Part shown: positions 18,310 to 28,603 of the stretch, piece by piece
Numbering within the stretch: position 1 is the stretch's first letter
Layout of the letters: the number at the start of each line of letters is the position of its first letter
Translations under genes and position numbers: made by a program
Notes under the pieces: model-generated
What the model saw: the letters and a program-made list of their open reading frames with translations, nothing else
Databases searched by the model: none
What the model was told of the DNA's origin: nothing
Assembly (NCBI RefSeq): GCF_900156695.1
Contig: NZ_FTOM01000004.1
Coordinates: 124,001 to 188,000 of the forward strand
DNA from: Phaeovulum vinaykumarii
Lineage (GTDB): Bacteria; Pseudomonadota; Alphaproteobacteria; Rhodobacterales; Rhodobacteraceae
DNA length: 64,000 nucleotides
Direction: 5' to 3'

Positions 18310-19483
18310 ATGGGACTGTCCAAAACGATCTGGTCCAACCCGATCGAAATCATCCGCACCCAATCCCCCCAGCACCCGGTCCTGGTGTTCGCGCCGACCG
18401 CGCTGCAGGCCACCGCGCGCCGGTTCGTGGCGGGTTTTCCGGGCATGGTGACCTATGCGGTCAAGTCGAACCCGGAAGAAATGGTGATCGAGAACCTCGT
18501 CGCCGCCGGCATCCGCGGCTTTGACGTGGCCTCGCCCGCCGAGATCGACCTGATCTCGCGCCTCGCCCCCGGTGCGGCGCTGCATTACAACAACCCCGTG
18601 CGCGCGCGGCGAGATCCTGCATGCCGTCAATGCCGGCGTGAAAAGCTGGTCGGTCGACAGCCGCTCCGAACTGGAAAAGCTGATCGAACTGGTGCCCACC
18701 GAGAACTGCGAGATCACGGTGCGCTTCAAGCTGCCGGTGGCGGGGGCGGCCTACAACTTCGGCGCGAAATTCGGCGCGACCGCGGATCTGGCGGCCGAGT
18801 TGCTGGCGCGCGTGGCCGAGGCCGGCTTCATCCCGTCGCTGACCTTCCATCCGGGCACGCAATGCACCGACCCGATGGCCTGGGATGCCTATATCCGCAC
18901 CGCCGCCGAGATCTGCCGCACCGCCGGCATCAAGGCCGCGCGTCTGAACGTGGGCGGGGGCTTCCCCTCGCACCGCACCCACGACGGGCTGCCCCAGCTG
19001 GACGCCATCTTCGCGCTGATCGACCGCGTTGCCGCCGAGGCCTTCGGCGCCGACCGCCCGGCGCTGGTCTGCGAGCCCGGCCGCGGCCTCGTGGCGGATG
19101 CCTTCACCCATATCACCACGGTCAAGGCGCTGCGCGACGACCAGCACGTCTTCCTGAACGACGGGATCTATGGCGGGCTGGCCGAACTGCCGCTGGTGGG
19201 CAACATCACCCGCATCGAGGTGATCTCGCCCGAGGGCGTGGCCCGCACCGCCGAGGCGCTGCCGCGCATCGTCTTCGGGCCCACCTGCGACAGCGTGGAC
19301 CGTCTGCCGGGCGACGTGATGCTGCCCGCGGATCTGGCCGAGGGCGACCATGTGGTCTTCCACGGCATGGGCGCCTATTGCAGCGCGACCAACACGCGCT
19401 TCAACGGCTTTGGCCAGATGGTGATCGTGACGGCGCTGTCGCTCGACACCGCCTGGGCGCGCGACAGCGCCCGCGCCGCCTGA
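18310..19483 (+). pseudogene. Type III ornithine/lysine decarboxylase, frameshifted
   Basis: Joined across a break, this encodes an about 391-residue alanine-racemase-fold PLP decarboxylase that makes putrescine or cadaverine. The first frame (18310 to about 18605) carries YAVKSNPEEM with the PLP lysine (Lys52) and LHYNNPVRAR. The second frame (from about 18602) continues GEILHAVNAGVKSWSVDSRS, with FHPGTQCTDP, CEPGRGLVADAF and GPTCDSVD holding the catalytic cysteine. The break lies in a CG dinucleotide run at 18601-18608. Loss of one CG unit explains it and restores the expected RARGEI. Everything else is intact, so a recent mutation or an assembly error is likely. Confidence 0.85.
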
Positions 19484-19527
19484 GGCGCCCCCACGGCCGC
19501 AGGGCCGCTGGAGCCTCCATTTCAAAC

Positions 19528-19554
19528 GGGCCGCCCCGACATCAGGGGCGGCCC
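19528..19554. terminator. Hairpin after the decarboxylase gene
   Basis: GGGCCGCCCC (19528-19537) and GGGGCGGCCC (19545-19554) are perfect 10-bp arms with a 7-nt loop, 45 bp after the stop codon. Only two T follow, so it may be a weak or Rho-assisted terminator. Confidence 0.5.
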
Positions 19555-19606
19555 TTGCCATTCGGGGACATCCGTCCCCGCAGGGGCAACAGGCCAGCAA
19601 ATGCGA

Positions 19607-19632
19607 AAAGGGGCCGCCGCAGCGACCCCTTT
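19607..19632 (-). terminator. Hairpin terminator candidate of metF
   Basis: AAAGGGG (19607-19613) and CCCCTTT (19626-19632) pair across 12 nt. On the minus strand this ends in four T. It is 77 bp beyond the metF stop codon. Confidence 0.45.
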
Positions 19633-19666
19633 CCTGTTTCTTGGTTGCGCAGATGCGGCCCTATCA

Positions 19667-19711
19667 AGCCTTCTCGACTCAAACCTTCTCGACTCAGGCC
19701 CTCAAGACTCA
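19667..19711. repeat. 15-bp tandem repeat seeded at the metF stop codon
   Basis: Three exactly adjacent 15-bp units, 19667-19681, 19682-19696 and 19697-19711, each end GACTCA. The last three bases of the array, 19709-19711, are the metF stop codon (TGA on the minus strand), so each unit repeats that stop codon. The first two units differ by one base (AGCCTTCTCGACTCA and AACCTTCTCGACTCA). Confidence 0.85.
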
Positions 19712-20575
19712 GGCCACCGCTTCCAGCGCGCCCGGCGCCGCCAGCCCCAGCGCGGCGCAGACATCGAGCGTCATGCCGGGCCGGTTCAGCGTGTAGAAAT
19801 GCAGATCCTCCACGCCCTCGCCCAACAGCCGGTCGCACAATTCGGTGCACATCGCCAGCGCCAGCGTCTCCTCGCGGCCATCGCGGATCGCGGTCTCGAA
19901 GGCGGCCTCCACCCAGCCCGGAACCGACGTTCCGCAGCGTTCGGCAAAGCGTTTCGTGCCCGCCCAGGACTGGATCGGCAGGATGCCGGGGATGATCGGG
20001 GCGTGGATGCCCGCATCGGCGCAGGCATCGCGGAAGCGCAGGAAGGTTTCGGCCTCGAAGAAGAACTGGGTGATCGCGCTCGAGGCGCCGGCGTCGATCT
20101 TGCGCTTGAGCCATTCGACATCGGCCGATGCGTCGCGGGCCTCGGGGTGGGGCTCGGGATAGGCGCCGCAGCGGATGGTGAAGCGGCCGTCGCGGGCCAG
20201 CGCCCCGATCAGCTCGATCGAGGAGGCAAAGCCCTCGGGATGGGGGGTAAAGGCGCCATGGCCCTTGGGCGGATCGCCGCGCAGCGCCACGATCTGGGTC
20301 ACGCCGGCCTCGGCATAGGCGTTCACGATCTCCATGGTCTCGGCGCGGGTGGCCTCGACGCAGGTCAGATGCGCGGCCACGTCGAGCCCGTAATTCTTGC
20401 CGATCGTGGTCACGGCTTCATGGGTCAGCTGGCGCGTGGTGCCGCCGGCCCCGTAGGTCACGGAGACGAACTCGGGCCCGATCGGCGCCAGCGCGCGCAC
20501 CGTCTCCCACAGACGGAACGAGGCATCGAGCGTTTGCGGCGGGAAGAATTCGAAACTGACGCGCGGTCTGGACAT
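19709..20575 (-). CDS. metF: Methylenetetrahydrofolate reductase
   Basis: This 288-residue FAD enzyme reduces 5,10-methylene-THF to 5-methyl-THF for methionine synthesis. SFEFFPPQ at the N-terminus, SVTYGAGG, HLTCVEATRAE, ALRGDPP and FFFEAETFLRF are diagnostic. The start at 20575 is the only one giving the family N-terminus. It is divergent from metR across 91 bp, the classic arrangement for MetR control. Confidence 0.95.
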   Translation of the reverse strand: MSRPRVSFEFFPPQTLDASFRLWETVRALAPIGPEFVSVTYGAGGTTRQLTHEAVTTIGKNYGLDVAAHLTCVEATRAETMEIVNAYAEAGVTQIVALRGDPPKGHGAFTPHPEGFASSIELIGALARDGRFTIRCGAYPEPHPEARDASADVEWLKRKIDAGASSAITQFFFEAETFLRFRDACADAGIHAPIIPGILPIQSWAGTKRFAERCGTSVPGWVEAAFETAIRDGREETLALAMCTELCDRLLGEGVEDLHFYTLNRPGMTLDVCAALGLAAPGALEAVA

Positions 20576-20619
20576 GGCTTTCCCCTTTGCGATGGCCTCT
20601 TGTGCCAGAAACGCCTTCG

Positions 20620-20632
20620 TGAGACAAACTCA
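20620..20632. promoter_or_regulatory. MetR-like operator between metF and metR
   Basis: TGAG-N5-CTCA is a perfect short dyad with the spacing of the MetR consensus TGAA-N5-TTCA, placed between the divergent genes. One base per arm departs from the enterobacterial consensus. Confidence 0.45.
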
Positions 20633-20666
20633 TAATATTGAAAATGATGATGAGGCGCACCTCAAG

Positions 20667-21572
20667 ATGCATCTCGAATTGCGGCATTTGCGGACCATTC
20701 AGGCGATCCACCGGGCCGGGGGGCTGGCGCGGGCGGCGGAGATGCTGCACATCACCCAAAGCGCGCTGAGCCATCAGGTCAAGGGCCTCGAGGACCAGGT
20801 GGGGGTCGAGCTTTTCGTGCGCCGTTCCAAGCCCTTGCGGCTGTCGGCGGCGGGGCAGCGGCTGTTGCGTCTGGCCGAGGTGGTGCTGGCCGAGATCGAG
20901 GCCGCCGAGGCCGAATTCGAGGCGCTGCGCATGGGCAAGACGGGGCGGCTGCATATCGCCATCGAATGCCATGCCTGTTTCGACTGGCTGTTTCCGGTGC
21001 TCGAGCAGTTCCGCCGCGCCTGGCCCGATGTCGATGTGGATATCCGCCCCGGCCTGGCCTTTGGCGCGCTGCCCGCGCTCTTGCGCGAGGATGTGGATCT
21101 GGTGATCTCGTCGGACCCCGAGGACAGCGCCGGGCTGACCTTTCATCCGCTGTTCGATTATCAGCCGATGCTGGTGGCCCCCGCCAATTCACCGCTGGCC
21201 GCGCGCGATTACGTGACGGCCGAGGATTTCCGCGACCAGATCTTGCTGACCTATCCCATGGAGCGTCAGCGGCTCGATGTCTTCACCGAGCTGCTGGGGC
21301 CGGCGCGGGTCGAGCCGCGGGGCGTGCGGCAGGTCGAGATGACGGCGGTCATCCTGCTTCTGGTGGCCTCGGGGCGGGGGGTGGCGGTGCTGCCCGACTG
21401 GGTGCTGCGCGAGGTCAAGACCCAGCCCGATTACATCACCCGTCCGATCACCCGGACCGGGCTGCGGCGCAGGCTCTATGCCGCGACGCGCGACGCCGAT
21501 GCCACCCTGCCCTACATGGCCCATTTCCTGCGCTTGGCGCGCAGCGAGCCGGTCAAGCTGCAACGGGCATGA
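20667..21572 (+). CDS. metR: LysR-family regulator MetR
   Basis: This 301-residue LysR-type activator opens with the MetR-like HTH MHLELRHLRTIQAIHRAGGL and ITQSALSHQVKGLEDQVGVE. A C-terminal periplasmic-binding-fold sensor follows (IAIECHACFDWLFPVLEQFR). MetR responds to homocysteine and regulates methionine genes, and the neighbour metF supports this. The ATG at 20667 was chosen because longer frames add sequence overlapping the operator and lack homology style. Confidence 0.92.
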   Translation: MHLELRHLRTIQAIHRAGGLARAAEMLHITQSALSHQVKGLEDQVGVELFVRRSKPLRLSAAGQRLLRLAEVVLAEIEAAEAEFEALRMGKTGRLHIAIECHACFDWLFPVLEQFRRAWPDVDVDIRPGLAFGALPALLREDVDLVISSDPEDSAGLTFHPLFDYQPMLVAPANSPLAARDYVTAEDFRDQILLTYPMERQRLDVFTELLGPARVEPRGVRQVEMTAVILLLVASGRGVAVLPDWVLREVKTQPDYITRPITRTGLRRRLYAATRDADATLPYMAHFLRLARSEPVKLQRA

Positions 21573-21625
21573 TCTGGACGCATGATCGGGGGGCATGAGG
21601 GGGCCGCGTGATCGGGCCGCATCGC
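21563..21625. repeat. Degenerate 11-16 bp repeat starting at the metR stop codon
   Basis: Units resembling GCATGATCNGG recur about five times. The first contains the metR stop codon (TGA at 21570-21572). Later copies read GCATGATC, GCATGAGG, GCGTGATC and GCATCG. Confidence 0.65.
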
Positions 21626-21721
21626 GCAGGGGCAGTTTTTCACCCTGCCCCCCCGCACGATCTTTCCAAGACGCCCAAGACCCCCTATAGAGCCGCTTTC
21701 AAGGATCGGAGACCGTGAGAG

Positions 21722-22513
21722 ATGCAAGGCAGCGCGAACCTCAACCTGATGATCAAGGCCGCCCGCAAGGCCGGCCGCACCCTGGTCAAGGATTTCCGCG
21801 AGGTCGAGAACCTTCAGGTCTCGGCCAAGGCGGCGGGCGATTTCGTCACCCGCGCCGACCGCGAGGCCGAACGCATCATCAAGGAAGAGCTGCGCGGCGC
21901 GCGTCCCTCCTATGGCTGGCTGGGCGAGGAAACCGGTGAGGCCGACGGCGAGGATCCCACCCGCCGCTGGATCGTCGATCCGCTGGACGGCACCACCAAC
22001 TTCCTGCACGGGCTGCCGCATTGGGCAATCTCGATCGCGCTCGAGCACAAGGGCGAGATCGTCGCCGGGGTGATCTTCGACGCCGCCAAGGACGAGATGT
22101 TCGTCGCCGAAAAGGGCGCGGGCGCGTTTCTCAACGAACAGCGGCTGCGGGTGTCGGGGCGGAACAGGATGATCGAATCGATCTTTGCCACCGGCATTCC
22201 CTTTGCCGGGCGCCCCACCCTGCCCGCCACGCTTCAGGATCTGGCGCGGCTGATGCCCGCCTGTGCCGGCGTGCGTCGCTTCGGGGCCGCAGCGCTTGAC
22301 CTGGCCTATGTGGCCGCCGGCCGCTACGAAGGCTATTGGGAACGCGGGATCCAGCCCTGGGACATGGCCGCGGGCCTGGTTCTGGTCAAGGAAGCGGGCG
22401 GCTTCATCGGCCCCGTGCGCGAGGGGCGCGAGATCTTCGCCTCGGGCGGGGTGATCGCGGCCAATGCCGAATTGTTCGACCCGCTCTGCAAGATCATCCG
22501 TCAGGCCGACTGA
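21722..22513 (+). CDS. suhB: Inositol monophosphatase family protein (SuhB)
   Basis: This 263-residue Mg-dependent phosphatase has the metal-binding triad: LGEETGE (Glu69-Glu70), IVDPLDGTTNFLHG (about residues 84-97) and the C-terminal GIQPWDMAAG. It hydrolyses inositol-1-phosphate or related sugar phosphates. SuhB of other bacteria also assists rRNA antitermination. The gene stands alone on the plus strand after metR. A hairpin at 21629-21651 lies in the gap but lacks a T-run. Confidence 0.9.
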   Translation: MQGSANLNLMIKAARKAGRTLVKDFREVENLQVSAKAAGDFVTRADREAERIIKEELRGARPSYGWLGEETGEADGEDPTRRWIVDPLDGTTNFLHGLPHWAISIALEHKGEIVAGVIFDAAKDEMFVAEKGAGAFLNEQRLRVSGRNRMIESIFATGIPFAGRPTLPATLQDLARLMPACAGVRRFGAAALDLAYVAAGRYEGYWERGIQPWDMAAGLVLVKEAGGFIGPVREGREIFASGGVIAANAELFDPLCKIIRQAD

Positions 22514-23090
22514 CCCCGCCGCCCCGTTCCCGGGCAGCGCCCCCACACGCTATCAGACCCCCACACCGGCGGGCCCACACCCAGGCGGCCCAACACTGGC
22601 GGGCCTAACACTGGCGGGCCAACACTGGCGGGCCCCCACACCGGCAGGGCGGCGCGGCAGCGGCTACGCGTCCGCGCGGCTCTCCGTCTTGCGGGGGACC
22701 GGACCGCCCGCGTCTTGCCCCCGACTCCCCGCCCAGGCGCGCGAAGGTGATGCCCGAACGGGGGCCGAAGTCAGCGTGGATGCGATTTCGTGTCCCCGCC
22801 CACGCGCGCGCCGGTGATGCGCACCCGACCGCCGGGCGGAACCTGCGCCAGCCGTTCCCCCCCCACGCGCACGCCGGTCCCCGCAGCCCCACACGCGGGC
22901 CTGCGCTCTCTCGCCCTCCCTCCGGCGCACCCTCCCCCCGCGCGCCCTTCCACAGACCGTCCGCGGCTGCGGCCCCGCGCCGCTGGCAATGGCGGGCTGT
23001 TCGCGCTAGCTCTGGGCGGAAACCCTCCCTCCCGGCCGCACGAGCGCCCCCCGGCGCCCCATCGGCCCCTCAAGCTGAATTCCGTTCCGA
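22514..23090. other. Long non-coding gap with a tandem repeat
   Basis: These 577 bases lie between suhB and gloB on the same strand. They have no plausible gene; open frames are Pro/Arg/Ala low complexity. The 5' part holds a six-copy repeat. The 3' part is C-rich. Nothing resembling a promoter was recognised. Confidence 0.65.
22561..22650. repeat. 14-15 bp tandem repeat (six copies)
   Basis: Units are CCACACCGGCGGGC, CCACACCCAGGCGGC, CCAACACTGGCGGGC (22590-22604), CTAACACTGGCGGGC (22605-22619), CAACACTGGCGGGC and a decayed final copy. The middle copies are nearly identical. Confidence 0.9.
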
Positions 23091-23861
23091 ATGTCCCTCA
23101 CCCTCGTCGCCATCCCCTGTCGCACCGACAATTACGCCTGGCTCCTCCATGACCACGGCACCGACACCACCACCCTGATCGACGCCCCCGAAGCCGCCCC
23201 GATCCTGCGCGCGCTGCATGATCGCGGCTGGAAGCTGAGCCATATCCTGCTGACGCATCACCATGCCGATCATACCGCCGGGGCGCCCATGCTCGAGGCG
23301 GCGACCGGCGCGCGGCTGATCGGGGCGGCGGCCGATGCCCATCGTCTGCCGCTTCTGTCGGATGCGGTCGAACCGGGCCAGACGCTGGCCGTGGGCATGC
23401 AGCAGGTCACGGTGATGGATGCGCCGGGCCACACCATCGGCCATGTCGCCTATCACTTCGCGCAGGCGCGGCTGCTCTTTTCGGGCGACAGCCTGATGTC
23501 GTGGGGCTGCGGGCGCCTGTTCGAGGGGACCGCGGCGCAGATGCAGGACACGCTGTCACGCATGGCGGCGCTGCCCGGCGACACGCAGATCTGCTCGGGG
23601 CATGAATATACCGAAGCCAACGGCCGTTTCGCGCTGTCGCTCGAGCCCGACCACCCCGACCTTCTGGAAAGGATGGCGCGCGTGCGCGCGCTGCGGGCCG
23701 AGGGGCAGCCGACGCTGCCGGCGACGCTGGCGCTCGAGCTGCGCACCAACCCCTATCTGCGCACCGCCGACCCCGGCCTGCGCGCCGCCATCGGGATGGG
23801 CCCCGAGGCCGACGACAGCACCGTCCTGGCCGAATTGCGCGCCCGCAAGGACCGGTTCTGA
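23091..23861 (+). CDS. gloB: Hydroxyacylglutathione hydrolase (glyoxalase II)
   Basis: This 256-residue metallo-beta-lactamase-fold enzyme hydrolyses S-D-lactoylglutathione in methylglyoxal detoxification. The binuclear metal motif LTHHHADHTAG has His56, His58, Asp60 and His61. GHTIGHVAYHF, FSGDSLMSWGCGRLFEG and the C-terminal glutathione-binding domain (CSGHEYTEANGRFA) follow. Full length. A GC-rich hairpin at 23862-23880 directly follows the stop codon and may end transcription. Confidence 0.94.
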   Translation: MSLTLVAIPCRTDNYAWLLHDHGTDTTTLIDAPEAAPILRALHDRGWKLSHILLTHHHADHTAGAPMLEAATGARLIGAAADAHRLPLLSDAVEPGQTLAVGMQQVTVMDAPGHTIGHVAYHFAQARLLFSGDSLMSWGCGRLFEGTAAQMQDTLSRMAALPGDTQICSGHEYTEANGRFALSLEPDHPDLLERMARVRALRAEGQPTLPATLALELRTNPYLRTADPGLRAAIGMGPEADDSTVLAELRARKDRF

Positions 23862-23994
23862 GGGCCCCTGAAGGGGGCCCAAGCGGGCCAAGGTCAACGA
23901 TGTCTTCACCCTGGCCCGCCCCGCGGGGTCGCCTCTGCGCGCGCGCAATGCTAGGCTTGGCTCATCTCTCCCGCGACACGGAAAACCTGCGCTC

Positions 23995-25227
23995 ATGACA
24001 CCGCCCCCTGCCCCCGCCCGCCCCCTTCTGCGCCGCCTGACGGCACTGGGGCCGGCGATGGGGCGGATCGCCCAGACCGAGGCGCTGCGTGCGGGCCTGG
24101 GCGCGGGCATCGGCATCGCCATCGCCGCGCTTCTGGTGACGCTGCTGCCCGATCCGCGCGGCACCGGCATCTATCTGATCGCGCCGCTGGGCGCCACGGC
24201 GGTGCTGGCCTTCGGTCTGCCCAACAGCCCGATGGCCCAGCCCTGGTCGGCGGTGGCGGGCAACACCATCGCTGCGACCGCCGCCCTGATCGTGGCGCAT
24301 CTGACCGACCCGCCGCTGACCCAGGGCATGGCCGTGGGCGCCGCCGTCATCGCCATGTCAAGCCTGCGCGCGCTGCATCCGCCCGGCGCGGCGATCGCGC
24401 TCTTCGTCTCGCTCGAGGCCGAGGCCGGGCACCCGCCCGACCTGTGGTTCCCGCTGATGCCGGTGGCGGTGATGACCGGCGCGCTGGTGGCGCTGGCGGT
24501 GCTCTATAACCGGCTGACCGGGCGGGTCTATCCGCTGCGCCGGCTGGCGCCCCCGGCCGCGCCCGCACCGGGCAGCGACCGGCCCTCCAACCTGGATACC
24601 GCCGCGCTCGAGGGGCTTCTGGACCGTTTCAACCAGTCAAGCAACCTCGGCGCCGCCGACCTGGGCCGGATGCTGGCCGAGGCCGAGGAGCTGGTCGCCG
24701 AGACCCGCTTCGGCGCCACCCGCTGCGACGAGGTGATGACCCGCGTGCTGCTGACCGTCACGCCGATGACGCGCCTCGTGCAGATCGCGCAGCTGATGGG
24801 GTTTCACGATCTGAAATCGCTGCCCGTGGTCGAACGCGGAAAGCTGCGGGGCATGATCTTTCAGGGGCCGGTGCTGCGCGCGCTGTCCGAAGGGCGCCCC
24901 GGCCTGCGCGCGCGCGATCTGGCGCGCCCGGTGGTGCCGGTCGCCCCCGACCTGCCCGTCGGCGTGCTGTTGGCCCGGCTGAGCAGCAGCCATGAACAGG
25001 CCGTCCCGGTGACCGAAGCCGGCGCGCCCGAGGGCCGGCTTCTGGGGTTGATCACCCGCACCGACGTGCTCATGTTGATGTTCCACCGGGTGCGGCTACC
25101 CAACGCGCCCCAGCCGCCCGAAGTCACGTCCCCCGAAACCACGTCCCCCGAAGCCCCCGCAGGCCCCCCGCCCACGCAGCCGGGTGCGAAGGACGCCCCC
25201 GCGCCGGACACGGCCTCCGCGCGCTAG
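23995..25227 (+). CDS. HPP-family membrane protein with CBS domains
   Basis: This 410-residue protein begins with an HPP membrane domain of about four helices (residues 20-180). It contains IAPLGATAVLAFGLPNSPMA and SLRALHPPGAA, which includes the His-Pro-Pro family signature. A CBS-domain pair follows at about 240-365 (DEVMTRVLLTVTPMTRLVQI, then HEQAVPVTEAG and LLGLITRTDVLM). The tail is Pro-rich. HPP proteins have been linked to nitrite transport in chloroplasts and cyanobacteria, and CBS pairs bind adenosyl nucleotides. Function here is therefore nucleotide-gated transport by inference. Confidence 0.85.
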   Translation: MTPPPAPARPLLRRLTALGPAMGRIAQTEALRAGLGAGIGIAIAALLVTLLPDPRGTGIYLIAPLGATAVLAFGLPNSPMAQPWSAVAGNTIAATAALIVAHLTDPPLTQGMAVGAAVIAMSSLRALHPPGAAIALFVSLEAEAGHPPDLWFPLMPVAVMTGALVALAVLYNRLTGRVYPLRRLAPPAAPAPGSDRPSNLDTAALEGLLDRFNQSSNLGAADLGRMLAEAEELVAETRFGATRCDEVMTRVLLTVTPMTRLVQIAQLMGFHDLKSLPVVERGKLRGMIFQGPVLRALSEGRPGLRARDLARPVVPVAPDLPVGVLLARLSSSHEQAVPVTEAGAPEGRLLGLITRTDVLMLMFHRVRLPNAPQPPEVTSPETTSPEAPAGPPPTQPGAKDAPAPDTASAR

Positions 25228-25432
25228 ACCAATGCGACAGCCCGTCGCAGCGATGCCCGACAGGGGGCGGCAGGGCCTTCGCGCCGATCACAATTCGCGC
25301 AAAGCGTAAACCATAAGCAGAAATTCCCCGAATCCCCCTTGAAGGCGGGGCGTTTCCACCGAACTTTAACCATATGCGGTCACGCTGAACCTGCGGCCCC
25401 GCGACAATCGGCCACCAGGAAAGGAGCACGCC

Positions 25433-27751
<2,319 letters not shown>

Positions 27752-28603
27752 GCCCCGCGCGCGGGCCCCTCGGCCCGCGTCCATCAGAGCGGAGCCATTG
27801 GCCATCCGAGGCCAGGCCGTCGCGCGCCGCGGCTCCGACCTCCCGATCAAGGCGGTGCCCTTCCCTGGGCTCCGCCCTTTTCGTATCCGCTTTCATATTG
27901 GCCGCGGTCTCATAGGCACCGCTCTTCGATCCGCGCCTTGCTCTCACATCCGCGCCTTGCTCGCACGGGCACCGCCCTTTCCTCTGCCCGATCACAGACG
28001 CGCCGCCTTTTCCTGTGCGTGGCCTTTTCATGGGCCCCCCGTTTCATGCCCCCCCGTTTCGCAAGCCCCGCTTCATAGGCCCCGCTGTGTCAGACAAGGC
28101 GCCGTTTCATAGGCCCCGCCAATGCGCGCCGCCTCCCGCATCGCGCGCGGCCCTTTCGCCGCCTGGCGCGGGCCCGACACCACAGGCCCGAACCGCAGGC
28201 ACGCCTCCCGTGCCGCGGCCTCACCGCCACGATGCCCAGGGCCCGCAGTGGGCCCGTCCGGCATCGAACCCGCCGGTGCCGTCCCGGCCGGGACGGTGGC
28301 ACGATCCGCCGATCGTGCCGCACGCCTTGCGGAAGCAGCCCCGCCCCCGCGGCCTTCGAACAGCCCCTGCGCCCCCACGCCCCCCGTCGAAGACGACCTG
28401 TTCGGGCCGGATCTGTCCCCGGCGGCGCCGCGCCCGCGGGACCGCGCAGAGGGCCAAGCCGCACACGCTGACACGGGCGCCGCGCCCGATCCGCGGGCGT
28501 CCCGGCCCCGTCGCGCCCAATCCCGCGGCAGGGCGCGCGCAAAGCGCCCGGCCAGCCGCGCCCGCCTCTTGCCATCGCGCGGAAGCTGGCCGAACCTGCC
28601 CCC
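27752..28603. other. Long non-coding gap with short degenerate repeats
   Basis: These 852 bases between clpA and the GH13 gene have no supported gene. From 27850 to about 28115 the sequence is built of recurring words such as TTTCATAGGCCCCGC and GTTTCATGCCCCCC. Beyond 28120 it is GC-rich low complexity. Open frames there encode Pro/Arg/Ala-rich sequence overlapping on both strands. Confidence 0.65.
27931..28112. repeat. 19-bp tandem pair and scattered 15-18 bp words
   Basis: 27931-27949 and 27950-27968 are adjacent 19-bp copies sharing CCGCGCCTTGCTC and 16 of 19 bases. Downstream, TTTCATAGGCCCCGC-like words recur at about 28030, 28072 and 28105 with variable spacing. Confidence 0.7.

Noticed and set aside
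18598-18612. Two separate decarboxylase-fragment genes
   Set aside because: The second fragment lacks its own ribosome site and the PLP lysine region, and the two join exactly after a 2-bp correction.
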